Notes: generated by a model from the letters alone, not told the origin. A stretch of 64,000 nucleotides of DNA from Wocania_A spongiicola (GCF_023502325.1 NZ_JAMFLZ010000011.1:10609-74608); one strand, 5' to 3'; shown: positions 16,884 to 27,713, numbered from the stretch's first letter. Program-made: numbers and translations.

Positions 16884-19433
16884 TTAAGATTCTGTTGGCT
16901 TTTCAGCTTTATCTATGCTAATCTTAAGTTCGTTTGATTTTTTATCTAAATCTATACTGATTTTATCACCTTCTTCTGCATTTGAGGAAATAATTTCTTC
17001 AGCTAACGCATCTTCAATATATTTTTGAATAGCTCTTTTAAGTGGTCTAGCACCATATTGTTTATCAAAACCTTTATCAGCTATATAATCTTTAGCACTC
17101 TTGCTTAGTTTTAAGGTATAGCCTAAATCTTTAATTCTAATTAAAAGCTTGTCTAGTTCAATATCAATAATTTTGTTGATGTCTTCTTTTTCTAAAGCAT
17201 TGAAAACAACAACATCATCAATTCTATTTAAAAACTCTGGAGCAAATGATTTTTTTAATGCATTCTCAATAATCTTAACAGCATTTGCATCTTCTTGTGC
17301 TTTTTGAGAAGCTGTTCCAAAACCAATACCAGTACCAAAATCTTTCAATTTACGAGCACCGATGTTTGACGTCATAATAATGATTGTATTTCTAAAATCA
17401 ATTTTTCTACCTAAGCTATCGGTTAAATACCCATCGTCAAGCACTTGTAGTAGCATATTAAATACATCTGGGTGTGCTTTTTCAATTTCATCTAAAAGAA
17501 TAACAGCATAAGGCTTGCGTCTTACTTTTTCTGTTAATTGTCCACCTTCTTCATAACCAACATACCCAGGAGGAGCACCAATTAATCTAGAAATGGCGAA
17601 TTTTTCCATGTATTCACTCATGTCTATTCTAACAAGAGACTCTTCGCTATCAAATAACTCTCTAGATAATACTTTTGCTAATTGTGTTTTACCAACTCCA
17701 GTTTGACCTAAAAATATAAATGACCCAATTGGCTTGTTAGGATCTTTAAGACCCGCACGGTTACGCTGAATAGCTTTTACAACCTTTGCAACTGCTTCGT
17801 CTTGACCAATTACTTTTCCTTTTATTAGGTTAGGTAATTCTGCCAGTTTATTAATTTCAGTTTGTGCAATTCTATTTACAGGTATACCTGTCATCATTGA
17901 AACAACATCAGCTACGTTCTCTTCTGTAACTATTTCACGATGTTGCTTGGTATCTTCTTCCCATTTTTCTTGCGCAACAGCTAATTCTTTTTCAATACGC
18001 TTTTCATCATCTCTAAGTTTAGCAGCTTCTTCATATTTCTGCTTTTTAACAACTGCGTTTTTGGTTTCCTTTATAACTTCTAGTTGTTTTTCTAGTTCTA
18101 AAATCTGTTTTGGAACATCAATGTTAGTAATATGAACTCGCGATCCTGCTTCGTCTAAAGCATCAATTGCTTTGTCTGGTAAAAAACGTTCTGTCATATA
18201 TCTATTGGTTAACTTTACACAAGCTTCAATAGCTTCTGGTGTATAGTCAACATTATGGTGTTCTTCATATTTACCTTTAATGTTATTTAAGATTTCGATT
18301 GTTTCTAGAACTGTTGTTGGTTCAACAATAACCTTTTGGAAGCGACGTTCTAGCGCCCCATCTTTTTCAATATACTGCCTGTACTCATCAAGTGTTGTAG
18401 CTCCAATGCATTGAATTTCACCTCTAGCTAAAGCTGGTTTAAACATATTAGAAGCATCTAAACTTCCTGTAGCCCCACCGGCACCAACTATGGTATGAAT
18501 TTCGTCAATAAATAAAATAACATCATCATTCTTTTCAAGCTCATTCATCACCGCTTTCATCCGTTCTTCAAATTGTCCACGATACTTAGTTCCAGCTACC
18601 AAACTTGCTAAATCTAAAGTAACCACGCGTTTGTTGAAAAGAATACGTGATACTTTACGCTTTACTATACGCAATGCTAAACCTTCAGCAATGGCAGATT
18701 TACCAACTCCAGGCTCTCCAATTAATAGTGGGTTATTTTTCTTTCTTCTACTTAATATTTGAGAGACACGTTGAATTTCTTTTTCGCGACCAACAACCGG
18801 ATCTAATTTACCTTCATCAGCTAGAGCTGTTAAGTCACGTCCAAAATTATCTAAAACTGGTGTTTTAGATTTTTTATTAGCTTTTCCAGAGGGTGCATTA
18901 AAGATATTATCTTTTGATGCATCATCTTGTGAACCCGAATCATCATCTTGAAAAGATTCTGCTTTAGGCTCTATATAATCGTTATCGTTAGTTATCATAA
19001 GTTTAAATTGTTCTTTAACATTATCGTAATCGACTTTAAGCTTATTCAAAAGCTTGGTAGTTGGGTCATTTTCATTTCTTAATATACAAAGCAGTAAATG
19101 GGCTGTGTTTATTGAGGTGCTTTGAAATAATTTAGCTTCTAAAAACGTAGTTTTTAAAGCGCGTTCTGCTTGTCTTGTAAGATGTAAATTCTTTTTCTGA
19201 TTAGAAGATACACTTATATTTGGGTTTGCAGGACTTAATATTTCTACTTTGCGTCTTAAATGATTTAAATCAATTTCTAAGGCATTTAGTATATTAATAG
19301 CCTTACCATCTCCATCACGCAAAAGCCCAAGCATCAAATGTTCGGTACCGATAAAATCGTGACCCAAACGCAATGCCTCCTCTTTGCTATAAGCAATTAC
19401 ATCTTTTACTCTTGGTGAAAAATTATCATCCAT
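16884..19433 (-). CDS. clpC: Clp protease ATPase subunit ClpC
   Basis: This 849-residue AAA+ unfoldase has two N-terminal Clp-N repeats (~1-150), AAA1 with Walker A GEPGVGKS and Walker B FIDEIHT, a UVR-like coiled segment (KYEEAAKLRDDEKRIEKEL), AAA2 with GQTGVGKT and LLDEIEKAH, and a C-terminal D2-small domain (QYGARPLKRAIQKYIED). The UVR segment and middle-domain length distinguish ClpC from ClpB and ClpA. It feeds unfolded proteins to ClpP. Upstream of the start a purine-rich AGAAAGGAAG resembles a ribosome site, which is unusual among the neighbouring genes. It is divergent from gyrA. Confidence 0.96.
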   Translation of the reverse strand: MDDNFSPRVKDVIAYSKEEALRLGHDFIGTEHLMLGLLRDGDGKAINILNALEIDLNHLRRKVEILSPANPNISVSSNQKKNLHLTRQAERALKTTFLEAKLFQSTSINTAHLLLCILRNENDPTTKLLNKLKVDYDNVKEQFKLMITNDNDYIEPKAESFQDDDSGSQDDASKDNIFNAPSGKANKKSKTPVLDNFGRDLTALADEGKLDPVVGREKEIQRVSQILSRRKKNNPLLIGEPGVGKSAIAEGLALRIVKRKVSRILFNKRVVTLDLASLVAGTKYRGQFEERMKAVMNELEKNDDVILFIDEIHTIVGAGGATGSLDASNMFKPALARGEIQCIGATTLDEYRQYIEKDGALERRFQKVIVEPTTVLETIEILNNIKGKYEEHHNVDYTPEAIEACVKLTNRYMTERFLPDKAIDALDEAGSRVHITNIDVPKQILELEKQLEVIKETKNAVVKKQKYEEAAKLRDDEKRIEKELAVAQEKWEEDTKQHREIVTEENVADVVSMMTGIPVNRIAQTEINKLAELPNLIKGKVIGQDEAVAKVVKAIQRNRAGLKDPNKPIGSFIFLGQTGVGKTQLAKVLSRELFDSEESLVRIDMSEYMEKFAISRLIGAPPGYVGYEEGGQLTEKVRRKPYAVILLDEIEKAHPDVFNMLLQVLDDGYLTDSLGRKIDFRNTIIIMTSNIGARKLKDFGTGIGFGTASQKAQEDANAVKIIENALKKSFAPEFLNRIDDVVVFNALEKEDINKIIDIELDKLLIRIKDLGYTLKLSKSAKDYIADKGFDKQYGARPLKRAIQKYIEDALAEEIISSNAEEGDKISIDLDKKSNELKISIDKAEKPTES

Positions 19434-19683
19434 AACTTCTTCCTTTCTGCATTAAAAATAATAATAATAGTTTATTAAAGACAAAAACTGTTCCTTAAAT
19501 TGCTAATTGACGAAAAAAACTTTATAAAATCAAAATTTTTAACAGCATACTTATTAACGAAAAAAGGGTGTAAAATTGTTAATAAAAAACATGAAAAAAC
19601 ACGACTTAAAAGCCTGCTATGACTAATGAAATAATTATATTAGCATGTTTTGAAAAAATCATAAAACTTAATTAAATTTATTT

Positions 19684-22233
19684 ATGGCAGAAGGAGAAAA
19701 ATTGATTCCTATTAATATAGAAGATGAGATGAAATCGGCTTACATTGATTATTCAATGTCGGTCATTGTGTCACGTGCTTTACCAGATGTAAGAGATGGC
19801 TTAAAACCTGTTCATAGACGTGTGCTTTATGGCATGCATGAGTTAGGTGTTAGAGCAAATTCAGCACATAAAAAATCAGCTAGAATAGTAGGTGAAGTTT
19901 TAGGTAAGTATCACCCACATGGAGATACTTCGGTTTATGATGCTATGGTGCGTATGGCCCAAGAATGGAGTTTGCGCTATATGCTTGTAGATGGGCAAGG
20001 GAATTTTGGTTCAATAGATGGTGACAGTCCTGCAGCAATGCGTTATACAGAAGCACGTATGCGTAAAATATCTGAAGATATGTTGGCAGATATTGAAAAG
20101 GAAACGGTTGATCATAAACTAAATTTTGACGATACGTTACAAGAACCAACTGTATTACCAACACGTATTCCTGGACTTTTAGTTAATGGAGCCTCAGGTA
20201 TTGCAGTAGGTATGGCCACTAATATGCCACCGCACAATTTAACCGAAGTTGTTAATGGTACTATTGCATATATTGAAAATAACGATATAGAAATTGATGA
20301 GTTAATTACTCATGTTAAAGCCCCTGATTTTCCAACAGGAGGAACTATTTATGGATATGATGGTGTAAAAGAAGCTTTTCATACTGGAAGAGGGCGTATT
20401 GTAATGCGAGGTAAAGCCAATATTGAAGAAGTAAATGGACGTGAGTGTATTATAGTTGAGGAGATTCCTTACCAAGTGAATAAAGCAGATATGATTAAAA
20501 AGACTGCTGATTTGGTAAATGATAAAAAGTTAGAAGGTATTTCTACAATTCGAGATGAATCTGATAGAAATGGAATGCGAATTGTTTATGTTTTAAAACG
20601 TGATGCTATTCCAAATATCGTTCTTAATAAATTGTTTAAGTATACTGCTTTACAATCGTCTTTTAGTGTAAATAATATTGCATTAGTAAATGGTCGTCCG
20701 CAGCTGTTAAACTTAAAAGAACTAATTCATTATTTTGTAGAGCACAGGCATGAAGTTGTTGTAAGACGTACTACTTATGAATTACGCAAAGCAGAAGAGC
20801 GTGCTCATATATTAGAAGGATTAATTATTGCTTCAGATAATATTGATGAAGTTATTAAAATAATTAGAGCATCATCTAATGCAGATGAAGCTCGCGAAAG
20901 TTTAATAAAACGTTTCGAGCTTTCAGAAATACAGGCTAAAGCTATTGTTGAAATGCGTTTGCGTCAACTTACAGGTTTAGAGCAAGACAAATTGCGTTCT
21001 GAGTACGATGATTTAATGATTACCATAGAAGATTTAAAAGACATTCTTGATAAAAAAGAACGTCGTATGGATATTATTAAAGTCGAATTAGAAACGGTAA
21101 GAGATAAGTATGGGGATGAGCGTCGTTCAATTATTGAGTATGCTGGTGGTGATTTAAGTATAGAAGATATGATTCCTAATGAAAAAGTAGTTATTACTAT
21201 TTCTCATGCAGGGTATATTAAACGTACATCACTTACAGAATATAAAACACAAAATAGAGGGGGAGTTGGTCAAAAAGCATCTACCACTCGAAATGAAGAT
21301 TTCTTAGAACATTTATTTGTGGGTACTAACCACCAATATATGCTATTCTTCACTCAAAAAGGGAAGTGTTTCTGGATGCGTGTTTATGAAATTCCAGAAG
21401 GTAGTAAAACCTCTAAAGGAAGAGCTATACAAAACTTAATAAATATTGAGCAAGATGATAAAGTGATGGCTTTTATTTGTACTCAAGATTTAAAAGATGA
21501 AGAGTATATAAACAGTCATTATGTAATAATGGCTACAAAAAAGGGTCAAGTTAAAAAGACTTCTTTAGAACAATATTCTCGTCCTAGAACGAATGGTATT
21601 AATGCCATTACTATAAAAGAAGACGATGTTTTATTAGAAGCTAAGTTAACTACTGGGGAAAGTCAAGTTATGTTAGCACTAAAATCTGGTAAGGCTATTC
21701 GTTTTGAAGAGGCAAAGACAAGACCAATGGGTCGTGGAGCTTCTGGTGTACGCGGAATTCGTTTGCAAGATGAAAAAACAGATGAAGTTATTGGAATGAT
21801 AGCTGTTGACGATATGGAAAGCAACATTCTTGTAGTATCAGAGAATGGATATGGTAAACGTTCTAGTCTTGAGGACTATAGGATTACCAACAGAGGAGGA
21901 AAGGGCGTAAAAACCATCTCTATTACAGAAAAAACGGGTAACTTAGTGTCTATTAAAAATGTAACTGATGATGATGATTTAATGATTATCAATAAATCTG
22001 GAATAGCAATCCGTATGGCAGTTCAAGATTTAAGAGTTATGGGTAGAGCTACTCAAGGAGTTAAGTTAATTAACTTAAAGGGAAGTGATTCTATTGCAGC
22101 GGTAGCCAAAGTTATGCATGATGAAGATGAGGTGGATGATGTGGATGCTTCTGAAACTACTGAAAACACTGGTGTTATTGAAGATGGCACAACTCTTGAT
22201 AATAATTCAGAGGAAAACAATATTGACAATTAA
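19684..22233 (+). CDS. gyrA: DNA gyrase subunit A
   Basis: This 849-residue protein is the DNA-cleaving subunit of gyrase, which introduces negative supercoils. The quinolone-resistance segment GKYHPHGDTSVYDAMVRMAQ region is at ~79-98, and the catalytic tyrosine is in AAMRYTEARM (~118-127). C-terminal beta-pinwheel blades follow, including the GyrA box (QNRGGVGQKA region). It ends in an acidic tail rich in Asp, Glu, Asn and Thr. The GyrA box separates it from ParC. It is divergent from clpC with 250 bp between them, and the TPR gene follows after 15 bp, so the two are probably co-transcribed. Confidence 0.97.
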   Translation: MAEGEKLIPINIEDEMKSAYIDYSMSVIVSRALPDVRDGLKPVHRRVLYGMHELGVRANSAHKKSARIVGEVLGKYHPHGDTSVYDAMVRMAQEWSLRYMLVDGQGNFGSIDGDSPAAMRYTEARMRKISEDMLADIEKETVDHKLNFDDTLQEPTVLPTRIPGLLVNGASGIAVGMATNMPPHNLTEVVNGTIAYIENNDIEIDELITHVKAPDFPTGGTIYGYDGVKEAFHTGRGRIVMRGKANIEEVNGRECIIVEEIPYQVNKADMIKKTADLVNDKKLEGISTIRDESDRNGMRIVYVLKRDAIPNIVLNKLFKYTALQSSFSVNNIALVNGRPQLLNLKELIHYFVEHRHEVVVRRTTYELRKAEERAHILEGLIIASDNIDEVIKIIRASSNADEARESLIKRFELSEIQAKAIVEMRLRQLTGLEQDKLRSEYDDLMITIEDLKDILDKKERRMDIIKVELETVRDKYGDERRSIIEYAGGDLSIEDMIPNEKVVITISHAGYIKRTSLTEYKTQNRGGVGQKASTTRNEDFLEHLFVGTNHQYMLFFTQKGKCFWMRVYEIPEGSKTSKGRAIQNLINIEQDDKVMAFICTQDLKDEEYINSHYVIMATKKGQVKKTSLEQYSRPRTNGINAITIKEDDVLLEAKLTTGESQVMLALKSGKAIRFEEAKTRPMGRGASGVRGIRLQDEKTDEVIGMIAVDDMESNILVVSENGYGKRSSLEDYRITNRGGKGVKTISITEKTGNLVSIKNVTDDDDLMIINKSGIAIRMAVQDLRVMGRATQGVKLINLKGSDSIAAVAKVMHDEDEVDDVDASETTENTGVIEDGTTLDNNSEENNIDN

Positions 22234-22248
22234 CTAAATATTATTAAA

Positions 22249-23499
22249 ATGAAAAAACAATTAATTATAGCTTTAACTTTTTCAATATGTGCATTTTCAT
22301 TTGCACAAAAAAAGGAATTGAAATCTGCAGAAAGAGCTATTAAAGGAAGTAACTTTGCTGAAGCTAAGGCAGCATTAAGTCAAGCTAAAGCTTTTATGTC
22401 TTCTATGGATGAAAAAAATAAAGCAAAGTATTATTATCTATTAGGAAAAGCATTATATGCTGGAGGAGCAGGCTCTAGCGAAGATATTGATAAAGCTTTG
22501 GAAAGTTTAGATAATGTTAAGGGAGCTTATGCATCTGAGATTACAGAAATGAAACAAAATATGACTAACAGTATTTTGACTAAGGGTAATAAAGCCTACG
22601 AAGATAAAGATTATTCAACTGCTTCAAAGCATTTTGAGCATGCATATAAAACTTCAAAATCAGATACTTTATTTCTTTACTATGCAGCTGCAACAGCAGT
22701 AAATGTGCAAGAATTTGACAGAGCTTTAAGACTATATGAAGAGTTAAAATCATTAGGTTATACAGGTATTCAAAAAGAGTATTTTGCAACAAATGCAGAA
22801 ACTGGAAAAGAAGAAGTTATGGATAAAACAAATCGTGATCTTTATGTAAAAGCTAAAAGTCATATCAAGCCAGGTGAACGATTAACGGAATCAAAAAAAC
22901 CTGAGATAGTTAAAAATATTGCTCTTATATATGTTAGTAATGGTGATAACGAAAAAGCTATAGCGGCAATGAAAGATGCTAGAGCTGAAAGTCCAGATGA
23001 CATTAACTTATTACTTTCTGAAGCTAATGTTCACTTCAAAATGGGAAATAAGGATGAGTTTAAAAGGCTATTAGAAATTGCTACTCAAAAAGATCCTAAA
23101 AATCCTGAATTACAATATAATTTAGGAGTTATTGCTTCTGAGTCTGGAGATAATGAAGCTGCAAAAAAATATTATGACAAAGCTATAGAGTTAGATCCTG
23201 ATTATATAAACGCTTACATAAATACGGCAGCTTTAATTTTAAATGGAGAACAAGCCCTTATAGAAGAAATGAATGGTCTAGGAAGTTCTGCTGCTGACGA
23301 CAAACGTTATGATGAGTTAAGAGAAGAACGCCAAAATATTTACAGAAGTGCTATCCCTTATTTAGATAAAGCACTTAGTATTAATTCTGAAAATATCAAT
23401 GCTGCTAAAACATTAATGAACATTTATAGTGTTTTAGGAGAAACAGATAAATTTAAAGCAATTAAAGAAAAAGTTGATGCTATTGAAGCTGGAAACTAA
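22249..23499 (+). CDS. Secreted TPR-repeat protein
   Basis: This 416-residue protein starts with a signal peptide (MKKQLIIALTFSICAFSFAQ). Helical TPR units run through it, with clear ones at ~110-145 (GNKAYEDKDYSTASKHFEHAY region), ~230-255, and ~285-320 (YNLGVIASESGDNEAAKKYY region). No catalytic domain is visible. It probably acts as a periplasmic scaffold. It lies 15 bp after gyrA and before a strong terminator. gyrA followed by a TPR gene is a common order in Flavobacteriia, but I know of no shared function. Confidence 0.85.
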   Translation: MKKQLIIALTFSICAFSFAQKKELKSAERAIKGSNFAEAKAALSQAKAFMSSMDEKNKAKYYYLLGKALYAGGAGSSEDIDKALESLDNVKGAYASEITEMKQNMTNSILTKGNKAYEDKDYSTASKHFEHAYKTSKSDTLFLYYAAATAVNVQEFDRALRLYEELKSLGYTGIQKEYFATNAETGKEEVMDKTNRDLYVKAKSHIKPGERLTESKKPEIVKNIALIYVSNGDNEKAIAAMKDARAESPDDINLLLSEANVHFKMGNKDEFKRLLEIATQKDPKNPELQYNLGVIASESGDNEAAKKYYDKAIELDPDYINAYINTAALILNGEQALIEEMNGLGSSAADDKRYDELREERQNIYRSAIPYLDKALSINSENINAAKTLMNIYSVLGETDKFKAIKEKVDAIEAGN

Positions 23500-23517
23500 T
23501 TTAAAGAGTTTGAATAT

Positions 23518-23547
23518 AAAAAAAGCCGCGATTTGCGGCTTTTTTTA
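23518..23547. terminator. Bidirectional terminator
   Basis: AAAAGCCGC and GCGGCTTTT form a GC-rich stem around a GATTT loop, with a T run of seven. It sits between the TPR gene and the convergent NlpC/P60 gene and overlaps the end of the latter by a few bases. Confidence 0.92.
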
Positions 23548-24294
23548 TATTATTTTTTTAATAACTCTAAGTTTATGTGTATGCGTTTTTTTATCTACAT
23601 TATAAATGCCAGAATGATCTAACCTATCAATTCTTACTTTACCGTGTGCATGTATGATATAATTATCTTTCATAATAATACCCACATGGATAATTGCGCC
23701 TTCGCTATTATCAAAAAAAGCTAGGTCTCCAGGTTCACTTTCTTCAATAAAACTTAAAGCTTCTCCTTGAGTTGCTTGTTGTGAAGCATCTCTAAGAAGC
23801 TTATACCCATTTAACTTATAAACCATTTGTGTAAAACCAGAACAGTCTATACCAAAAGGCGTTTTTCCTCCCCATAGATAAGGTGCATTTAAATATAAAA
23901 AAGCTGTTTTTATAAGATTGCTTTTCGTTAAAACACCCTCAATAGAATTGCCATCATAATGTTGATTTAAAATAGATAAACCATTAAGAGTAGATCCTAA
24001 CGAAATTGAATATAATTGCTTGTTTTCATCTTGAACAAATTCAACTAAATCAGCCGAAAGTTTTTGCGTTTCATTATTTAATGATTTGTACTGGTCTACA
24101 GTAATTTCAAGATATTGTTTATTGTCAATCCAACCTTCATATTTGTCAAAAGCTAGTCGGATCTTACTCCAAGACTTTCTTTGTTCTAAAATTTTAAAAT
24201 AATCGCCATACAGTACTTGAGAAACTAGTTCACTTTTATCAGATGGTTCAAATCTTAGGGGAACAATGCTTAAGTTACAAATTCCGTATAGCAT
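23545..24294 (-). CDS. NlpC/P60 cell wall hydrolase with SH3 domain
   Basis: This 249-residue protein has an N-terminal bacterial SH3-like domain (~1-65, ending with GWIDNKQYLEI) and a C40 peptidase domain. Catalytic residues are C151 (GIDCSGFTQ), H203 (IIHVGI) and H215 (IIHAHG). Such enzymes cut peptide stems of peptidoglycan, often between D-Glu and the diamino acid. No clear signal peptide is seen at the chosen ATG, so it may recycle wall peptides in the cytoplasm, like the YkfC type. The thiolase gene ends 6 bp upstream in the same direction, so the two are co-transcribed. Confidence 0.92.
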   Translation of the reverse strand: MLYGICNLSIVPLRFEPSDKSELVSQVLYGDYFKILEQRKSWSKIRLAFDKYEGWIDNKQYLEITVDQYKSLNNETQKLSADLVEFVQDENKQLYSISLGSTLNGLSILNQHYDGNSIEGVLTKSNLIKTAFLYLNAPYLWGGKTPFGIDCSGFTQMVYKLNGYKLLRDASQQATQGEALSFIEESEPGDLAFFDNSEGAIIHVGIIMKDNYIIHAHGKVRIDRLDHSGIYNVDKKTHTHKLRVIKKII

Positions 24295-24300
24295 TCAAAA

Positions 24301-25479
24301 TTAATTACGTTCAATAACAACTGCAGATGCACCGCCACCTCCATTACATATAGCAGCCGCACCAATCTTTGCATTATTTTGTTCTAAAACATTTAATAAA
24401 GTAATAAGTATTCTAACTCCAGAGCACCCAAGAGGGTGACCAAGAGAAACTGCTCCTCCATTAACATTTACGTTACTATCATTCAGACCAAGAATTTTCA
24501 TGTTTGCCAAGCCTACAATAGAGAAGGCTTCATTAAATTCAAAATAATCTACATCATCAATTGTAATATTAGCTCTATTTAAAGCTTTGGGTAAAGCTTT
24601 GGCTGGGGCTGTTGTAAACCATTCTGGTTCATGTGCAGCATCAGCATAACTCTTTATAGTTGCTAAGGGGTTTAAACCTAATTCTTCAGCTTTTTCTTTA
24701 CTCATTAAAACCATTGCGCCTGCACCGTCATTTATCGTTGAAGCATTAGCTGCGGTTACAGTACCATCTTTAGTAAAAGCAGGTCTTAATTGGGGTATCT
24801 TTTCTATTTTAACATTAGTAAATTCTTCATCTTTACTAACTATTTTAGGCTCACCTCTTCGTTGAGGAACTTCAACGGGAACAACTTCATTATCAAATTT
24901 ACCACTATCCCAAGCTGCAGCAGAACGTTTATAAGACTGTATTGCAAATGCATCTTGCTCCTCTCTAGAAAATTTATATTCTGTAGCACATGCATCAGCA
25001 CAAACTCCCATAGCGTTTTGATCGTAAGCATCTACTAACCCGTCTTTTTGCATCCCGTCAATTAAAGTTGTCGGGCCAAACTTTGTACCTGTTCTAGCAT
25101 ATAAGTAATGAGGAATTAAACTCATATTCTCCATGCCACCAGCAACAATAATATTGGCATCGCCAAGTGCTATAGATTGAGCAGCTTGCATAACTGTTTT
25201 CATTCCAGAAGCACAAACTTTATTTATAGTAGTACAAGGCACTGTATTAGGTATACCTGCATAAATTGCTGCTTGCCTTGCAGGTGCTTGTCCTGTTCCA
25301 GCTTGAACTACATTACCCATTAATACTTCTTCAACCTGCTCCGGTTTTAAATTAATTTTTTCTAATGCACCTTTAATAGCTATTGCCCCTAATTTAGTAG
25401 CGGGAATTGTAGATAAAGCACCCAAAAAACTTCCTATTGGTGTTCTAGCTGCCGATACAATAACAACTTCTTTACTCAT
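24301..25479 (-). CDS. atoB: Acetyl-CoA acetyltransferase (thiolase)
   Basis: This 392-residue thiolase has the nucleophilic C89 (NKVCASGMK), the second-domain GGAVSLGHPLGCSG with the catalytic histidine, and CNGGGGASA with the second cysteine near the C-terminus. It condenses or cleaves acetoacetyl-CoA. Size and sequence fit the biosynthetic AtoB/PhaA type rather than the larger FadA type, though substrate chain length cannot be fixed by eye. It is the first gene of a pair with the NlpC/P60 gene and is divergent from the 7TM-HD gene. Confidence 0.93.
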   Translation of the reverse strand: MSKEVVIVSAARTPIGSFLGALSTIPATKLGAIAIKGALEKINLKPEQVEEVLMGNVVQAGTGQAPARQAAIYAGIPNTVPCTTINKVCASGMKTVMQAAQSIALGDANIIVAGGMENMSLIPHYLYARTGTKFGPTTLIDGMQKDGLVDAYDQNAMGVCADACATEYKFSREEQDAFAIQSYKRSAAAWDSGKFDNEVVPVEVPQRRGEPKIVSKDEEFTNVKIEKIPQLRPAFTKDGTVTAANASTINDGAGAMVLMSKEKAEELGLNPLATIKSYADAAHEPEWFTTAPAKALPKALNRANITIDDVDYFEFNEAFSIVGLANMKILGLNDSNVNVNGGAVSLGHPLGCSGVRILITLLNVLEQNNAKIGAAAICNGGGGASAVVIERN

Positions 25480-25607
25480 TTTTTAATTCTTAAATTTTAA
25501 TGCAACGAAAATAATCAATTTTTAGTAGAACTTTACTATGATTAGTATATTATAAAAACATAAAAAGGCTTAGAAATTTATTACATTTGAAAACACTAAA
25601 CTGTAAA

Positions 25608-27656
25608 ATGAAAGATTTTATAAATAAACTTTACCGAAACCATTCTTTAATATATAAGGGACTATTATTTATATGTACTACGTTTTTAATTGTGTATTTA
25701 TTTCCTAAAAGTGGAAAGTTTAAGTATAATTTTGAAAAAGGAAAGCCTTGGCAATCTGAAAATTTATATGCGCCGTTTAATTTTGCTATAAAGAAAACTG
25801 AGAATGAAATTAGCAAAGAGAAGCAAGCGATAGAAGATAACAAAATACTTTATTTTAATGTTGATAAAACAATTAGTGTTAAGATAAAAAGCGAGTTTGA
25901 AACTCAATTTAAAAATGTATTTGCAGATTCTATTACCAAATTCAATTTAGATGAATTATTAAAAACTGGAAATGTAATAATTAGCGAGTTATATCAGTTT
26001 GGTATTTTGAATGAAGATTATAGTTTTCCAGACAATAAGGTTGTAACTATTCTTGATAATCGTGTTGAAAAGGAAAAAGTATTGTTTTCAAACTTAATTA
26101 AGCAAGATGAAGTAGTATCAATTATTGAAAAAAACCTTTCCAATCAGAATTTATCAAGATTCAAAACCAACTTTGTTTCGTTGTTTTTTGATTTTGTTGA
26201 ACCTAACCTGTTTTTTGACGAGTCGACAACAGAAAAAGCTTTACAAGATGAGTTTGATAAAATAGCTTACGCTAGAGGAAGTGTGGAGAAAGGCACTTTG
26301 ATTATTTCGAAGGGAGAGGTTATTGAAGGAGACAAATACCAAAAATTAAAATCATTACAATCTGAGTATGAGTCACAAGTTTGGAGTAAATCAAATTATA
26401 ACTGGATATTATTTGCATATACACTATTAGTAGCATTAGCTTTATTAATGTTGTTATTATTCTTAAGAAAATATAGGGCAGATGTGTTTGAAAACAATAC
26501 TAAAGTTACTTTTATTTTCTTCAACATATTTTTAATGATACTAATTACAACGTTGGTTGTAAACTACAATTCTAAATATATCTATATTGTACCAATTTGT
26601 ATTCTACCATTAGTTTTTAAGGCTTTTTTCGATGCACGATTAGGGTTGTTTGCCCACGTAATTACGGTTCTGCTATTAGGGTTCATAGTACCTAATAGTT
26701 ACGAATACATGTTCCTTCAAATTATTGCAGGTATAGTCACAATTTTAACAGTTTCAGAGTTATATAAAAGGGCGAATTTATTTATTTCTGTAGGGCAGAT
26801 TACATTAATTTATATTGTTGCTTATTTTGCATTTTTTGTAATTCATGAAGGTACAGTAGAAACTATTAGATGGGAAACATTTATATGGTTTATTCTTTGT
26901 GGACTTGCTACTTTGTTTGTACAACCATTAATATATATATATGAAAAACTTTTTGGATTAGTTTCTGATGTTTCGCTTCTAGAGTTATCCGATACTAACT
27001 CAAAACTATTAAAAGAACTTTCAAATATAGCACCAGGAACATTTCATCACTCTTTAAATGTTGCAAATTTAGCTGAAGCTTCAGCAAATGAAATAGGAGC
27101 AAATGCAATGCTAATTAGAGTAGGAGCATTGTACCATGATATTGGAAAAATGAAAAACCCAACATATTTTACCGAAAATCAATCTACTGGAATTAATCCG
27201 CATGATGAATTATCATCAAAAGAAAGTGCTAAAATTATAACCGATCATGTTATTAATGGTATTGAGATTGCCAGAAAAAATAATTTGCCAGATCGGGTTA
27301 TAGATTTTATTAGAACACATCATGGTACAAGTGTTGTTTATTATTTTTATATGAAAGAAAAAGATCAGCAAAAAGAAGTTGATAAATTAGATTTTAGCTA
27401 TCCAGGACCAAAACCTTTTAGTAAAGAAACAGCAATTTTAATGATGTGTGATAGTGTTGAAGCTGCATCTAAAAGTTTAAAAGATCCAACCTCAACAAAG
27501 ATCGATGCATTTGTAGAAAATATTATTAATAAGCAAATTGAAGAGGGGCAATTCTTAAATGCAAATATTACATTTAAAGAAATTCAATCTATAAAAAAAG
27601 TGCTAAAGCACAAGCTAGCAAATATTTACCATTTGCGTATTGAATACCCAGAATAA
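25608..27656 (+). CDS. 7TM-HD family phosphohydrolase (PgpH-like)
   Basis: The protein (683 residues from the ATG at 25608; an upstream in-frame TTG is less likely) has one N-terminal membrane segment and an extracytoplasmic 7TMR-HDED domain (~45-265). A bundle of about seven membrane segments (~270-450) and a cytoplasmic HD domain with YHDIGKMKNP (~510) and RTHHGTS follow. This is the architecture of PgpH, a phosphodiesterase that degrades cyclic di-AMP and responds to signals outside the membrane. Activity on cyclic di-AMP here is inferred from architecture. It is divergent from the thiolase and upstream of two tRNA genes. Confidence 0.93.
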   Translation: MKDFINKLYRNHSLIYKGLLFICTTFLIVYLFPKSGKFKYNFEKGKPWQSENLYAPFNFAIKKTENEISKEKQAIEDNKILYFNVDKTISVKIKSEFETQFKNVFADSITKFNLDELLKTGNVIISELYQFGILNEDYSFPDNKVVTILDNRVEKEKVLFSNLIKQDEVVSIIEKNLSNQNLSRFKTNFVSLFFDFVEPNLFFDESTTEKALQDEFDKIAYARGSVEKGTLIISKGEVIEGDKYQKLKSLQSEYESQVWSKSNYNWILFAYTLLVALALLMLLLFLRKYRADVFENNTKVTFIFFNIFLMILITTLVVNYNSKYIYIVPICILPLVFKAFFDARLGLFAHVITVLLLGFIVPNSYEYMFLQIIAGIVTILTVSELYKRANLFISVGQITLIYIVAYFAFFVIHEGTVETIRWETFIWFILCGLATLFVQPLIYIYEKLFGLVSDVSLLELSDTNSKLLKELSNIAPGTFHHSLNVANLAEASANEIGANAMLIRVGALYHDIGKMKNPTYFTENQSTGINPHDELSSKESAKIITDHVINGIEIARKNNLPDRVIDFIRTHHGTSVVYYFYMKEKDQQKEVDKLDFSYPGPKPFSKETAILMMCDSVEAASKSLKDPTSTKIDAFVENIINKQIEEGQFLNANITFKEIQSIKKVLKHKLANIYHLRIEYPE

Positions 27657-27682
27657 AATTTATAAAAAAGTAAATAAAATAG

Positions 27683-27713
27683 TTGCGTTCTTTCAGATGA
27701 AATATTACATTTG
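27683..27713 (+). promoter_or_regulatory. Promoter of the tRNA pair
   Basis: TTG (27683-27685), 20 bases, then TACATTTG (27706-27713) matches the Bacteroidota promoter consensus in both boxes. It lies 33 bases before the first tRNA. Confidence 0.75.
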